NCBI GenBank assembly: GCA_020846635.1
Contig: JADLDO010000047.1
Location: 248,001-312,000 of the forward strand
DNA length: 64,000 nucleotides
DNA from: Caldilineaceae bacterium
GTDB taxonomy: Bacteria; Chloroflexota; Anaerolineae; Caldilineales; Caldilineaceae
Direction of reading: 5' to 3'
The position numbers were made by a program, and so were the translations under genes. The notes under the pieces were generated by a model. The model was not told the origin of the DNA. It saw only the letters and a program-made list of their open reading frames with translations, and searched no databases. Positions 34,974-44,730 of the stretch are shown in pieces. Each line of letters begins with the position of its first letter. Within the stretch, counting starts at the first letter, position 1.

Positions 34974-37461
34974 ATGTCCGTGTCTGAAACGCTCCCCTTT
35001 GGGCCCCTGCTTAAGCAACTGCGCAAGCGTGCCGGTATGACACAGCGCGACTTGGGCGCTGCACTCAACTACAGTGATTCCCTGATCTCTAGTCTTGAAA
35101 ATGCACAGCGCCAGCCCGATCTCGACGTAGTAATCACCCGGTTTATCCCGGCGCTTGGGCTACAAGATGCTCCGGCACTGGCCGCGCTCCTGATTGAGCG
35201 CGCGGCGAGCGCCCGCGGCAAACCCCCTCCAGAGTTCTCTTTGGGCACTGTCAATCCTCCACCTCTCAGGCGTGTACAATCTCCACAAGGGGCGGATGGG
35301 CAGCCGCAGCAGTTGCCGTCAGCACCGACTGAACTGATTGGCCGTACGCGGGAGGTACGTCAGCTCTGCAACCGTTTGCTCGGTCACAGCGGGCGGCTCT
35401 TGACGTTGGTAGGACCCCCTGGCATCGGCAAAACAGGATTGGCATTGGCCGTCGCCACACGCCTGCAATATAACTATGCTGATGGGGCTGTCTTTGTTGC
35501 ACTAGCAGAAATCAGCGACCCGCTACATATAGTGTCGGCGATTCTCACTGCTGTGGGCGGCAGTAATGCCAGCTCCAAGCCACCCAAGACCAAGCTGATT
35601 GAGCGCTTGCGTCGCAAGGAGATGCTTTTGGTGCTGGATAACTGCGAACAGATTCACGATGCAGCACCGTTATTGGCGGAATTACTTTCGTCCTGTAGCG
35701 GTTTGGTCGTGCTGGCTACCAGCCGTGAACGGCTGCACCTGCGCGCCGAACAACGCTACCGTGTGCCGCCGCTTGAACTAGCGTCCGCAGTCGAGCTTTT
35801 TGCTCAACGGGCAGCAGCCGTGGATGCCGGATTCGAGGTTGCGGAGGCGAATCGCTCTACGGTTGAAGCCATTTGCCAACGGCTGGACTGCCTGCCATTG
35901 GCGCTTGAGTTGTGTGCGGCGCAGACGGATCTTCTCTCGCTTCCGCAACTCTTTACGCAGCTACACAGCCGCCGTCTCGATCTGCTGGTGGACGGGGCGT
36001 ATGATTTGCCGGCGCGCCAGCGCACGTTGCGCCGCGCCATCCACGGCAGCTACTCCTTGCTGACGGAAGAAGAGCGTAGGCTCTTTCGCAGTCTGGGCGT
36101 CTTTAGCGGAGGTTTTGACTTAGAGGCGGTAGAGGCGGTAGGGAGATCGAGGCAGGAATCTGATCGTGCATCGGCTTCCGCGGGGCTGCACTCGTCGCTA
36201 CATGCGTTGGTTGGCAAAAGCCTGGTGCGTGTGGAAACGACATCTAGCGGCGAGCAACGATTTCTGCTGCTGGAGACGCTGCGGGAATTTGCCCTAGAGC
36301 AGTTACACGCGCAGGGCGAGGTGGCGGAGATGCGCCAGCGTCACTATCGTGCCTACCTTCAACGCTTCCGCACTGGTGACGCTTACTTGCGCGGGTCAGA
36401 GGCGGCAACCTGGGTGGCGCGCTTGCAGCCGGAACAGGAGAATCTGCGTGCCGCCTTGCAGTGGGCGCTCGACGAAGCCCGCTATACGGATATGGCATGG
36501 TTGCTCCTTGCTGCTGGATATTTCTGGTACCTTAAGGGGCGTCGCTTCGAGAAGGATAGATGGTTGACCCAATTGCATCCCCATCGACAGATGCTCGCTG
36601 TTGATCTGCGCCTGGCAATCTTCGCCGAATTTATCCCTGATGAGCACTATATGGTTGAAATCATCGAGTTGATGGAGATTTGCCCCTTACAAGCAACTCC
36701 ATTCAGGCGCTTGGTTTCGTCTTGCCTTTTTCATTGCCGATGCCGTTCAAGCGAATGACGTCCTGGCGCGAGCGGTGATGTTGGCGCAGGCTGCCGGTGA
36801 AGAGCCTGTGCTTGGGGCTGAATTCTGTATCTATACCGACAATGATTTCAACCTTGCCGCCATTCAATGGAGTTATGGCTGTTTTCTGATCAACTGGGGG
36901 GAAATTACGCTTGCAACTTCGCTGACCACAGATAGCCTCCAACGTTTTCGCAAGCGAGGCAATCACGCTTTTATCGCTGATTGCCTCAATACCCTCTATG
37001 GGGGCAATGGTGCTGAGGCGCGCCGGCTGCTCGAGGAGGGGCTGCGTATTGCTCTTGATGTGGAAAATAGCGACTACTTGGGGCAAGCCTGCATGTATCT
37101 GGCAGAGTTCGCCTTGTGGGAAGAAGATGCGGACCAAGCGGCGCATTGGCTGGGGCAAAGCCTGGCCTATCAAGCCGTACGAAAGCGACTCACCATTGAT
37201 GAGCTTCAGCGGCTCTTTATCGCCGCGCGCCTGTTGACCCTACAGGAGCAGTACCAGCACGCGGCGACACTTTTGGGGCTGATAGAAGTGGAACACCGCC
37301 GGATTTACTGTGCTTATCAGGGGCCAATGCTGCCTCTGGTCAATGCTGCGCGAACGACGGTGCGCGCTGCGTTGGGCGTTGAGGCTTTTGACGAGGCCTT
37401 TGCCGCGGGGCAGCACCTATCGCTCGGCGAGGCGTATAGTGCCATCGAGATACCGTCCTAA
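34974..37461 (+). pseudogene. XRE-family HTH plus NB-ARC STAND ATPase regulator, frameshifted
   Basis: The N-terminal XRE helix-turn-helix (about 7-65; LLKQLRKRAGMTQRDLGAAL) is followed by an AAA/NB-ARC module: Walker A GPPGIGKT (147-154), Walker B LLVLDNCEQ, an ATSRERL sensor and the CLPLALE box. The frame stops at 36758 after an unrelated tail. The family-like sequence continues in the +1 frame from about 36673 (WRFAPYKQLHSGAWFRLAFF, then TPR-like repeats such as GAEARRLLEEGLRIAL) to TAA at 37461. A single frameshift between about 36670 and 36700 explains this: gene decay, sequencing error or programmed shift. The start is the ATG at 34974 (GGAG upstream). Such proteins are signal-dependent transcriptional or defence switches. 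The divergent 33348 gene could be its partner. Confidence 0.85.
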
Positions 37462-37490
37462 ACGCAATCTATCGTCTCTGGACAGAATCA

Positions 37491-37534
37491 CAGCCGCCAG
37501 TCATGCGATACCGGTATCGCATGACTGGCGGCTG
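37491..37534. terminator. Perfect 44-bp palindrome between convergent genes
   Basis: Two 22-base halves (CAGCCGCCAGTCATGCGATACC and its exact reverse complement) without spacer, 29 bases after the NB-ARC gene stop and 33 bases before the end of the minus-strand secreted-protein gene. As RNA it can form a stem of about 20 bp with a 4-base loop. Probably a bidirectional terminator; the fully symmetric form also suits a protein-binding site. Confidence 0.7.
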
Positions 37535-37567
37535 CCCTTAACCAGACTCGCCAGCAGTCAATTCCAA

Positions 37568-40066
37568 CTATTCGCCAGATTCGATGGTGGGCAGGAACAT
37601 ACTCTGCTGATCCTGAGGCTGCTCATCCACGGGCAGGCTTGTTGGCGGCAACTCATCCACGCCAAAGTAATGGCTGGGATTGCTGTCCGTCACGCTGGGG
37701 CCATCCGGTGGCGTCCCTGTCACTGTGCCGATGTTGGCATACTGCCCACCAACGGCAATGCCTGTGGCTTGGAATAACCAGACCTCGCCTACTTCAAGCA
37801 GATCATTTCCATTTGCATCGCCACTGACATAGACGGGCGTGACACCGGCTTGATCGTCCGTCACAGTTATATTACTTAGTGGCACATTGCCTGTGTTCCG
37901 TACTTCGTAGGTCCAGGTGACAGCAGTGCCAATTTCGATCTCTGGTCCTCTTGGCGTGTCGGCATCTTCGCCATTGGTGAACTTGATGATGTCGATGGCA
38001 GGAGATGACGGCTCTACGCCAAAGTAATGGCTCGGATTGGTGTCAGTCACGTTAGGACCATCCGGCGGCGTGCCTGTGACTGTGCCGGTATTGGCATATT
38101 GTCCAGCAACAGCGATGCCCGTGGCTTGGAACAGCCAAACCTCATCCTGGTCAAGCAGGCTGTCCCCGTCTGTATCACCGCTGACATAGACGGGCGTTAC
38201 GCCTGGCTGGTCGTCAGTTACAGTCACATTGTTCAGCGGCACATTGCCTGTGTTTCGTACCTCATAGGTCCAGGTAACGGTGCTGCCGACTGTCACGGTG
38301 GGGCCTGTCGGCGTATCGGCATCCTCGCCGTTGGTAAACTTGAGGATGTCGATGCCAGGTTGCGAACTAAACGCGCCAAAGTAATGGCTCGGATTGGTGT
38401 CGGTCACATTGGGGCCATCCGGCGGCGTGCCTGTGACTGTACCCATATTCGCATACTGCCCGGCAACAGCGATGCCTGTGGCTTGGAATAACCAGGTTTC
38501 GCCTACCTCAAGCAGATTATTCCCATTTGCGTCTCCACTGACATAGACGGGCGTGACACCGGGCTGGTCGTCGGTCACGGTCACGTTGCTCAGTGGCACA
38601 TTGCCCACGTTTCGTACTTCATAGGTCCAGGTAACGGTGCTGCCAACCTCTACGGTCGGCCCCGTGGGTGTGTCGGCATCTTCGCCATTGGTGAATTTAA
38701 CGATGTCGATGGCAGGTTGTGAGATAGACAATCCAAAGTAATGGCTGGGATCCGTACTGGTCACAACCTGAACTGGGAAAGGTCCGGGTTCACTTTGCCC
38801 ACTGACTGTCCCGGTGTTGCTATATTGACCCGACACAGCAATACCCGTAGCCGTACAGGTCAGGCTGCGACCGGGTGGAAGGACAGTACCCGCGGGGAGA
38901 CAGCTACTATTGGGCAGTGGCCCGATGATGCCGAGGTGATCATCTACAAGACTCAACTCTGTCAGCGTGAGGACACCGGTGTTGGTGAAGATATAGGTCC
39001 ATGTCACAGGGTCGCCCTCTGTAATTTGAGGCCCTGTGGGTGTATCTGCATCGTCCGGCTCTTGTCCTGGGCCGTTCGTATATTTGTTCAGCACAATGGC
39101 TGCCTCTGCGGAGAGGCACGCGATCGCTTCGTAGTCCTTTGGCCCAACAGGGAAGGCTCCCACCAGCGTTCCCAATCCGGTTACTGGGTCAACGTGGAAG
39201 AGCCGGTTGCGATTGTCCGGTACACTGTTGAAGTTATCGCCTGTGCTGACGTACATCGTGCCATCATTCGCAAAGGAGATCCCCTCGACATCATTAATGA
39301 CATCGCCCGTGTCTGCAAATCGGAAGGTCGTGATAGGCGTGGGCGTCCCGGTGTCCACGTCAATCGTGACGAGAATGCCGCCTCTGCCTCCGGTATTCAT
39401 GGTCCCATAGAGGATCCCCGTGACGGGGTCGAATTGTATATCGTCGACATCTGTCAGGGGATTATTCTGGTCGTCAAGTATCGCGGGGACGGGTACATAG
39501 TCTGTTTTGGGGCCACCCTCCGGGCCAAAGTAATCCGGGATATGCGCGCCGGTATAGGGATTGATGGCGAAGAGAAGATCAACCTCGGTGTTGCGGCGGC
39601 GAACGCCAAAGATAATATCGCGGTCCAGCGAGTAGGCCATACCATCGAGGTTGGTGAACAGAACCTCGCCGTCAACGCCACCACCCGTACCCAGCGGCTG
39701 TGACAGGGGAGTGAAGGCTCCTGTGGTCAAATCGAAGGTGCCGATGTATCCCGCGTCGTTGCCAAAGAGTTGAAGGGAAGGCCCAAACGTGATTCCTTCA
39801 CTATCAAACGTTCCGGTTAGACCAATGATGGAGGTGTTTTCTGGCGCTGTGCGGTCTAAACTTGTCAGTGTGTCTGCGGGGTCATCAGCACCCCCTTCGA
39901 CCGCTCTTTCGTCGGCAACTGCGAAACAGGTTTCGCCAAGATGGCTGCTGATGGAGATGTCACCGGCCAAGACAACATTGGGAATGGAAACAAGTGAAAG
40001 GATGAGAACGAGTATAAACGCGCGCAGAGGAACAGTGAAGCGGGTAACGATGGATGTGAGCAGCAT
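37568..40066 (-). CDS. Secreted repeat protein: beta-propeller-like N-terminus and adhesin-like repeats
   Basis: Exported protein of 832 residues: signal peptide (about 1-34, ending VVLA), then about 300 residues of NHL/propeller-like strands (IGTFDLTTGAFTPLS, LFAINPYTGAHIPDYFG, YGTMNTGGRGGIL, LFHVDPVTGLGTLVG). Four tandem DUF11-like beta-sandwich repeats follow, each ending PSHYFG. Three repeats carry an acidic loop like DANGNNLLEVGE or DTDGDSLLDQDE, which fits calcium binding. The C-terminus ends with a short MFLPTI motif, like tails I recall in secreted Chloroflexota proteins; no LPXTG. Start ATG at 40066 (AGGGGT upstream). Likely a surface adhesin or matrix protein. Confidence 0.85.
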   Translation of the reverse strand: MLLTSIVTRFTVPLRAFILVLILSLVSIPNVVLAGDISISSHLGETCFAVADERAVEGGADDPADTLTSLDRTAPENTSIIGLTGTFDSEGITFGPSLQLFGNDAGYIGTFDLTTGAFTPLSQPLGTGGGVDGEVLFTNLDGMAYSLDRDIIFGVRRRNTEVDLLFAINPYTGAHIPDYFGPEGGPKTDYVPVPAILDDQNNPLTDVDDIQFDPVTGILYGTMNTGGRGGILVTIDVDTGTPTPITTFRFADTGDVINDVEGISFANDGTMYVSTGDNFNSVPDNRNRLFHVDPVTGLGTLVGAFPVGPKDYEAIACLSAEAAIVLNKYTNGPGQEPDDADTPTGPQITEGDPVTWTYIFTNTGVLTLTELSLVDDHLGIIGPLPNSSCLPAGTVLPPGRSLTCTATGIAVSGQYSNTGTVSGQSEPGPFPVQVVTSTDPSHYFGLSISQPAIDIVKFTNGEDADTPTGPTVEVGSTVTWTYEVRNVGNVPLSNVTVTDDQPGVTPVYVSGDANGNNLLEVGETWLFQATGIAVAGQYANMGTVTGTPPDGPNVTDTNPSHYFGAFSSQPGIDILKFTNGEDADTPTGPTVTVGSTVTWTYEVRNTGNVPLNNVTVTDDQPGVTPVYVSGDTDGDSLLDQDEVWLFQATGIAVAGQYANTGTVTGTPPDGPNVTDTNPSHYFGVEPSSPAIDIIKFTNGEDADTPRGPEIEIGTAVTWTYEVRNTGNVPLSNITVTDDQAGVTPVYVSGDANGNDLLEVGEVWLFQATGIAVGGQYANIGTVTGTPPDGPSVTDSNPSHYFGVDELPPTSLPVDEQPQDQQSMFLPTIESGE
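37661..38731 (-). repeat. Three tandem 357-bp repeats inside the secreted protein
   Basis: The sequence GCCAAAGTAATGGCT recurs at 37661, 38018 and 38375, and a near copy (CCAAAGTAATGGCT, aligned g position 38732) starts the fourth, giving an exact 357-base (119-codon) period. The three units are highly similar at DNA level; the fourth, nearest the N-terminus, is much diverged. Exact spacing and DNA-level similarity indicate recent amplification or gene conversion. Confidence 0.9.
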
Positions 40067-40230
40067 AGTTGTACCCCTATGTGAACAAGGAGAGCCATAA
40101 CGATCACGACAAGATCAGCGGACTTACAACACGTTGCGGATGGATATAAAGTTGAATGCAAGGAGCGGAGGGGGATATGAGGGTACACACAAGATACCAG
40201 TTTTATTGATAGAATTCAACTAGGAGAATT

Positions 40231-41073
40231 TCATCCTTTACTATCTGCCATGTACAGCCGGGCATATCTGTATCGGGCCAATGTTTCTGACCCCCATAGC
40301 CATATGACGATCACGACGGTGAGGGCCGTGAGGATGCAGATATAGAATGGGTCATAGTGTGAACCATAATTGGGAAACAAGGCGAAGCTCACGTTGTCCG
40401 TGGCATGAAAGACAATCGCTGCAAACAGGCTTTTCCCTGTATTGTTGTAGATCCAAACGATCAGAATGCGCAATCCAATGGCATAGAGCCGCTGCCAGAC
40501 GATCCATGTCAGTGTGTGATGCGCCTGTATGTCTGGGATGATGTGCAGTGCCGCCCACATGATGCCCATGAGGATGGCGGCGTGTAACGCACTCCGCCGA
40601 TCTTGCAGCCGGTCAAGGGCATAGCCCGACCAGCCTACCTCCTCACAGAGAGAGGCGACGAAAAACAATGTGGCAAAGGCGGGAACCATCGCCAACGGCA
40701 GTTGTGGATCATCGGGGAGCGATGCCCCACTTACGGCCATCATTCCATATGCCAAGAGAAATATGAGAGGCATCAAGCAGAAGATCGGCAGATACCAGAT
40801 TTTGCGCTTGATCCTTCTGAAATCGACAACCCTTTTTAATAGCTGCTTTACGCCGCCTGATCCATCTTCCCTGTAAACAAGAATCACGGCAGCGATGATC
40901 GGGGCAGCGAACATCAGCGCGCTCATGGGGAGATTAAGCGGGATTCCGTCTCCTAGAAACTGCTCGAGGATCGGGCCAATCAGCCAGAAGGGAACAGAAA
41001 GAACAAAAACGAGTAGGAAAAAGCGCCATGGGGTCTTGCTTGCAGATGTGCTTGCGGGTGTACGTGCAGTCAT
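40231..41073 (-). CDS. CPBP family intramembrane metalloprotease-like protein
   Basis: Membrane protein of 280 residues with about eight membrane segments, ending in the CPBP/Abi domain. Motif 1 is EEVGWSGYALDRLQ (144-157), in which the usual EExxxR arginine is serine (149). Motif 2 lies around IMWAALH (171-177) with His177, and a third His is in AIVFHATDNV. The Glu pair and histidines needed for metal binding are kept. In other bacteria these proteins are CAAX-like proteases, or bacteriocin immunity or stress proteins. Single gene; the 180-base gap to comEC is a divergent promoter region. Confidence 0.85.
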   Translation of the reverse strand: MTARTPASTSASKTPWRFFLLVFVLSVPFWLIGPILEQFLGDGIPLNLPMSALMFAAPIIAAVILVYREDGSGGVKQLLKRVVDFRRIKRKIWYLPIFCLMPLIFLLAYGMMAVSGASLPDDPQLPLAMVPAFATLFFVASLCEEVGWSGYALDRLQDRRSALHAAILMGIMWAALHIIPDIQAHHTLTWIVWQRLYAIGLRILIVWIYNNTGKSLFAAIVFHATDNVSFALFPNYGSHYDPFYICILTALTVVIVIWLWGSETLARYRYARLYMADSKG

Positions 41074-41251
41074 GGTCTTTCGCCTCCTGCAAACTCAGCC
41101 ACCCAACTGCCCTGGTTGAGAAACCGCATCGAATTGGGTACACTATAGACGCTACGCAGATGCTACGGCCATTACAATATACGCTATAACATATATTCCG
41201 TTATCAATCCTTCTTTCCACCTCAATTTCGCAGAAATATGGCGAACCGCAC

Positions 41252-43780
41252 ATGACGCTGTTGGTGCTGGCCCTTGCTTATATCGTGGGTGTGTGGATTG
41301 GCAGCCTGTTGATGCGAGCGGGGTTGCTTGGCTGTGAACTGCCCAATTGGGCATGGGCAGCGCCGTTGATCGCCTTGCCACTTGCCCCTTTGTTCAATGG
41401 CGCGCCTGTGGTGGATGAGATGCCGCTGCGCTGGCCGGAGAGCGCCGGGTTTGAGCGTCCGCGCAGGGGTATCCGGTGCGGGTTGGTGGTGGCAATGCTG
41501 CTCTGTCTGCTGGCGGGCGGGCTGCGGCTGGCTTCTGTGCCACAAGCGGGCTGCTGGACGCCTGCTGACCTAGCAGCATGGAATTTGCCCAGCGAGTCTG
41601 CTTTTGATCGCAACGCGCCGCAGGTCACGGTGGCAGGCTACATCAGCAATTTTCCCACGGTGGAGGATGCGCGACAGGAAGTGGTGGTGACGGTCAGCCG
41701 CCTATATCAGAATGGGCAATGGCGCGAGGTGCAGGGGCAGGCGCGCTTGGTCACAACGGCGCGCCAACGTTACCGCTATGGGCAGCCGGTCGAGGTAACA
41801 GGACGTTTGGCGACTGCGCCCGACTTTGAGGATTTCTCCTATCGCGAGCTGCTGGCGCGGCGCGGGATCAACAGCCACTTCTACGATGCCAAAGTCGTGC
41901 TGCGTGATGGCTCCACGCAGGGTGCGGCATGGCGACGGTGGCTGTATGGGGTACGCAGCCGTGGCATGGCGCTGATCGAGCAGATGCTACCGGAGCCGCA
42001 CGCGGCATTGGCCGAGGGGATTCTGCTGGGGGTCGATGTGGGGATTCCCGACGATCTCTATGCGCGCTTTAATGCCACGGGGACGAGCCATGTCCTGGTC
42101 ATATCCGGCAGCAATGTGGCCTTAATTGCGGCGCTGTTATTAGGGGTGAGTCGTCGCTTGGTGGGACGCTGGGCGATGGGCGTGGCGCTGGTGGGGATCG
42201 GCGCGTATGCGGTGTTGGTGGGGGCCGAGCCGTCGGTGCTGCGTGCGGCGTTGATGGGCGGGCTGGTGGTGGTGGCCGCGGGCGTGGGTCGCCGCTCCAC
42301 CGCGCTGATCAGCCTGGCAGTGGCGTGCTGGGTCATGCTGCTGGTCAATCCTCAAACCTTGTATGATGTGGGTTTCCAGTTGAGCGCGATGGCGACGTTG
42401 GGGCTGATTCTCTTTGCAACGAGGATCATGGCGTGGTTGTCGGCGCGCTGGCCTGGGCTGCAAGGGGGGCTATTGACAGGCGAGCCATTTGGTGATGCAA
42501 ACGGTGATGCCAACGTTGGTCGCTTATTACGCGGGATGGTGGTAGATGGTGGGGTGATGACGGTGGCGGCGACGATTCTGACACTGCCGCTGGTGGCCTT
42601 TCATTTTCAACGGGTAAGTGTGCTAGGAGTGCTTGTGAATTTGCTGATTGTGCCGGTACAGCCATTGATCTTGGTGGCGGGGACGTTGGGGATCGTGAGT
42701 GGATTGGCGGGGCTGCTCTGGCTGGCACAGGGCTTGCTTTGGGCGACGTGGCTGGGGTTGAGTTGGACGACGCACTTGGTGAGTTGGGCGGCGCTGCTGC
42801 CTGGAACCACGATGAGCGTTGGACAGTATGGGATAGGTGCGCTGCTGGCGACCTATGGGGTGATTGCGTTGGTCTATGCCGCGGCCAAACGGGGCACTCC
42901 TAAGATTGATCTTGCCACGCTGCACCCCAACCGGCTGACTTCTCCGGCAGGGTTGGGCACATTGGCGGTGATTGCCGGGCTGGTCTGGTCGGCAGTCTTT
43001 AGCTTGCCCGATGGCCGGCTGCATCTCTATTTTCTGGATATTGGCCAAGGGGATGGGATTTTGATCGAGACGCCGAGCGGTCGCCAATTGCTGATCGACG
43101 GCGGGGCCAGCCGCGAACGCTTGCTGACGCAGTTGGGCGAGGTGATGCCCTGGTGGGATCGTTCGCTGGATATGGTGATGGCAACACACCCCGACCGCGA
43201 TCACATGGGCGCGCAGGTGGTTGTGCCGGAACGTTTTCGCATTGACTATGCCCTGGAGACGCCCGCCACCGCAGAAGACCCCGACGCTGAGGAGTGGCGC
43301 GATGCGGTGACAGAGGGAGGTGTGGATCTCTTTCTCCAGCATAATGGCGGCTGGGTGGATCTGGGCGACGGTGTGGCGCTTTGGGTGCTTTGGCCGCCAG
43401 CGGTCCCGGTGGAGGGGGATAACGCATCTAACGAGAATTCGCTGGTGGCGAAGTTGGTCTATGGTGATTTTAGCGTGCTGCTGACAGGCGATGCGGGGAT
43501 TCCTTCTGAATCGACCTGGTTGGCGCAGGATTTACCCCTGGAGGCTACGGTGTTGAAGGTGGGCCATCATGGCAGCGCCTACAGCACCAGCCGCGGCTTG
43601 GTGGAGGCCGTTGACCCGGAGTGGGCAGTGATCCAGGTGGGCGCAACCAACACCTATGGGCATCCTTCACAGGCGGCGCTGGATGTGTTGGCGGGGCGTA
43701 AGATCTTACGCAATGATGAGGATGGACGCATCCACTTTGCAACAGATGGCACGCAGGTTTGGGTAGAGACGGAAAAGTAG
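41252..43780 (+). CDS. comEC: ComEC/Rec2 family DNA-uptake channel with MBL-fold domain
   Basis: Polytopic protein of 842 residues: N-terminal membrane segments and a DUF4131-like OB-fold region (about 110-210), the Competence domain (about 250-540, starting ALAEGILLGVDVGIPDDLYARF and SHVLVISGSNVALI), then a C-terminal metallo-beta-lactamase domain (about 590-842; FLDIGQGDGILI, ATHPDRDHMGA, VLKVGHHGS). It forms the inner-membrane channel for DNA uptake; the MBL part may act as a nuclease. All expected parts are present. ComEA is not adjacent. An ATG at 41238 opens a 5-codon ORF whose stop overlaps the comEC start (ACATGACG), which may couple translation. Confidence 0.93.
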   Translation: MTLLVLALAYIVGVWIGSLLMRAGLLGCELPNWAWAAPLIALPLAPLFNGAPVVDEMPLRWPESAGFERPRRGIRCGLVVAMLLCLLAGGLRLASVPQAGCWTPADLAAWNLPSESAFDRNAPQVTVAGYISNFPTVEDARQEVVVTVSRLYQNGQWREVQGQARLVTTARQRYRYGQPVEVTGRLATAPDFEDFSYRELLARRGINSHFYDAKVVLRDGSTQGAAWRRWLYGVRSRGMALIEQMLPEPHAALAEGILLGVDVGIPDDLYARFNATGTSHVLVISGSNVALIAALLLGVSRRLVGRWAMGVALVGIGAYAVLVGAEPSVLRAALMGGLVVVAAGVGRRSTALISLAVACWVMLLVNPQTLYDVGFQLSAMATLGLILFATRIMAWLSARWPGLQGGLLTGEPFGDANGDANVGRLLRGMVVDGGVMTVAATILTLPLVAFHFQRVSVLGVLVNLLIVPVQPLILVAGTLGIVSGLAGLLWLAQGLLWATWLGLSWTTHLVSWAALLPGTTMSVGQYGIGALLATYGVIALVYAAAKRGTPKIDLATLHPNRLTSPAGLGTLAVIAGLVWSAVFSLPDGRLHLYFLDIGQGDGILIETPSGRQLLIDGGASRERLLTQLGEVMPWWDRSLDMVMATHPDRDHMGAQVVVPERFRIDYALETPATAEDPDAEEWRDAVTEGGVDLFLQHNGGWVDLGDGVALWVLWPPAVPVEGDNASNENSLVAKLVYGDFSVLLTGDAGIPSESTWLAQDLPLEATVLKVGHHGSAYSTSRGLVEAVDPEWAVIQVGATNTYGHPSQAALDVLAGRKILRNDEDGRIHFATDGTQVWVETEK

Positions 43781-43846
43781 GCGAAGTGGAGGGTTTGAGG
43801 TGAGGGGTTGCAGCCTTGAGACTTTCAGAATAGGGGAGCTTTCAAA

Positions 43847-43889
43847 CCCTCCCGGAAGCGGGGAGCCCGCTGGGCCGCTTCCGGGAGGG
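43847..43889. repeat. 43-base hairpin element, copy 1 (convergent junction)
   Basis: 15-bp perfect stem (CCCTCCCGGAAGCGG / CCGCTTCCGGGAGGG) with the 13-base loop GGAGCCCGCTGGG, between comEC (+) and the lipoprotein gene (-). The reverse complement of the element at 60580-60622 has the same stem core and 12 of 13 loop bases. A dispersed bidirectional terminator-like repeat. Confidence 0.75.
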
Positions 43890-43897
43890 GGGTAGTG

Positions 43898-44614
43898 CTA
43901 AGATTGGCAGCCCTGGGCGAGGAGGGTGGGGATTGCAGAATTGTTTGGCACTTCGGAAATCAGCGCTTGGTAGAGATGCCAAACGTCTTCTTCGGGGATG
44001 TCGGGCGGATGCAGGTTGGATTTGCGAGTGACAATACAACCGGCAAAGGTGTGCGTGCTGCCGTCGTTGTGTTGGGCAATAAGCACCGTGGGTATCTCGA
44101 CATAGAGGCTGCCCGCTGCGCCTTCGATGCGTGTGGGGGGCTGTACAATGAGCTGCACGCCGGCGGTATCAGCATAGCCCGCGGCAAAGGTGTCATAGTC
44201 GTTGGGCGGCGCTTGCCAATAGCCGTAGGCCCGTTCATACTCCTGCCGGTTAACTGCGTTGTAATAGGAAGCCAGCAGATCCACCGGACTTGCTAGGTTC
44301 TCATAGGCTTGCATCTGTGACGGTGTCTGCGCGATAGCCACGGGCGGTGAAGCTGAACCAGCAGCAAGTGGTGTCGCGGTGATGTTCGTTGTGGTGTTTG
44401 CTTCCGTGTTCGTTACGGCAGATGTGATTGCATCTGTCACCGTTGCGCTCGAATCTTCAAGGGTTGGCAGGGGGGTGTTGGCTGGCGTAGGGCTGTTCAC
44501 GGTAGTCGCTTGGGAAGCGCTCGGTTCAGTTGTTGCCGATTGCGCCACTGTGGCTGATCCACAGGCAGCTAGAAATAGGGCAACGCTCAATAGGTAGAAA
44601 GGAACAATACGCAT
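43898..44614 (-). CDS. Lipoprotein of unknown function
   Basis: Protein of 238 residues: signal peptide with lipobox FLAAC, a Thr/Ser/Ala/Pro-rich linker of about 80 residues, and a small C-terminal domain (about 100-238). That domain begins SPVDLLASYYNAVNRQEYERAYGYW, a pattern typical of NTF2-like/DUF4878-type folds where a helix pair precedes a curved sheet. The start is the ATG at 44614, with GAGGTGA upstream; a GTG at 44623 is an alternative. It ends 9 bases from the hairpin element. Function unknown. Confidence 0.75.
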   Translation of the reverse strand: MRIVPFYLLSVALFLAACGSATVAQSATTEPSASQATTVNSPTPANTPLPTLEDSSATVTDAITSAVTNTEANTTTNITATPLAAGSASPPVAIAQTPSQMQAYENLASPVDLLASYYNAVNRQEYERAYGYWQAPPNDYDTFAAGYADTAGVQLIVQPPTRIEGAAGSLYVEIPTVLIAQHNDGSTHTFAGCIVTRKSNLHPPDIPEEDVWHLYQALISEVPNNSAIPTLLAQGCQS

Positions 44615-44730
44615 TAAATTCACCTCAAATCTCCAATAGACAGGTTCGCCTGCTTCTTAAGAAACGTTGTGAAGGGGAGATTGTTCCATTATGTGGAGGA
44701 AAAGCCGCCATTGCGGCGTTGAGCCAAGTA

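Noticed and set aside
37661-38731. CRISPR-like array because of regular repeats
   Set aside because: The 357-base units are coding, in frame and nearly identical throughout; there are no short repeats with unique spacers.
38741-39703. Open frame of 320 codons on the plus strand
   Set aside because: Antisense to the secreted repeat protein; its repeated look comes from that protein.
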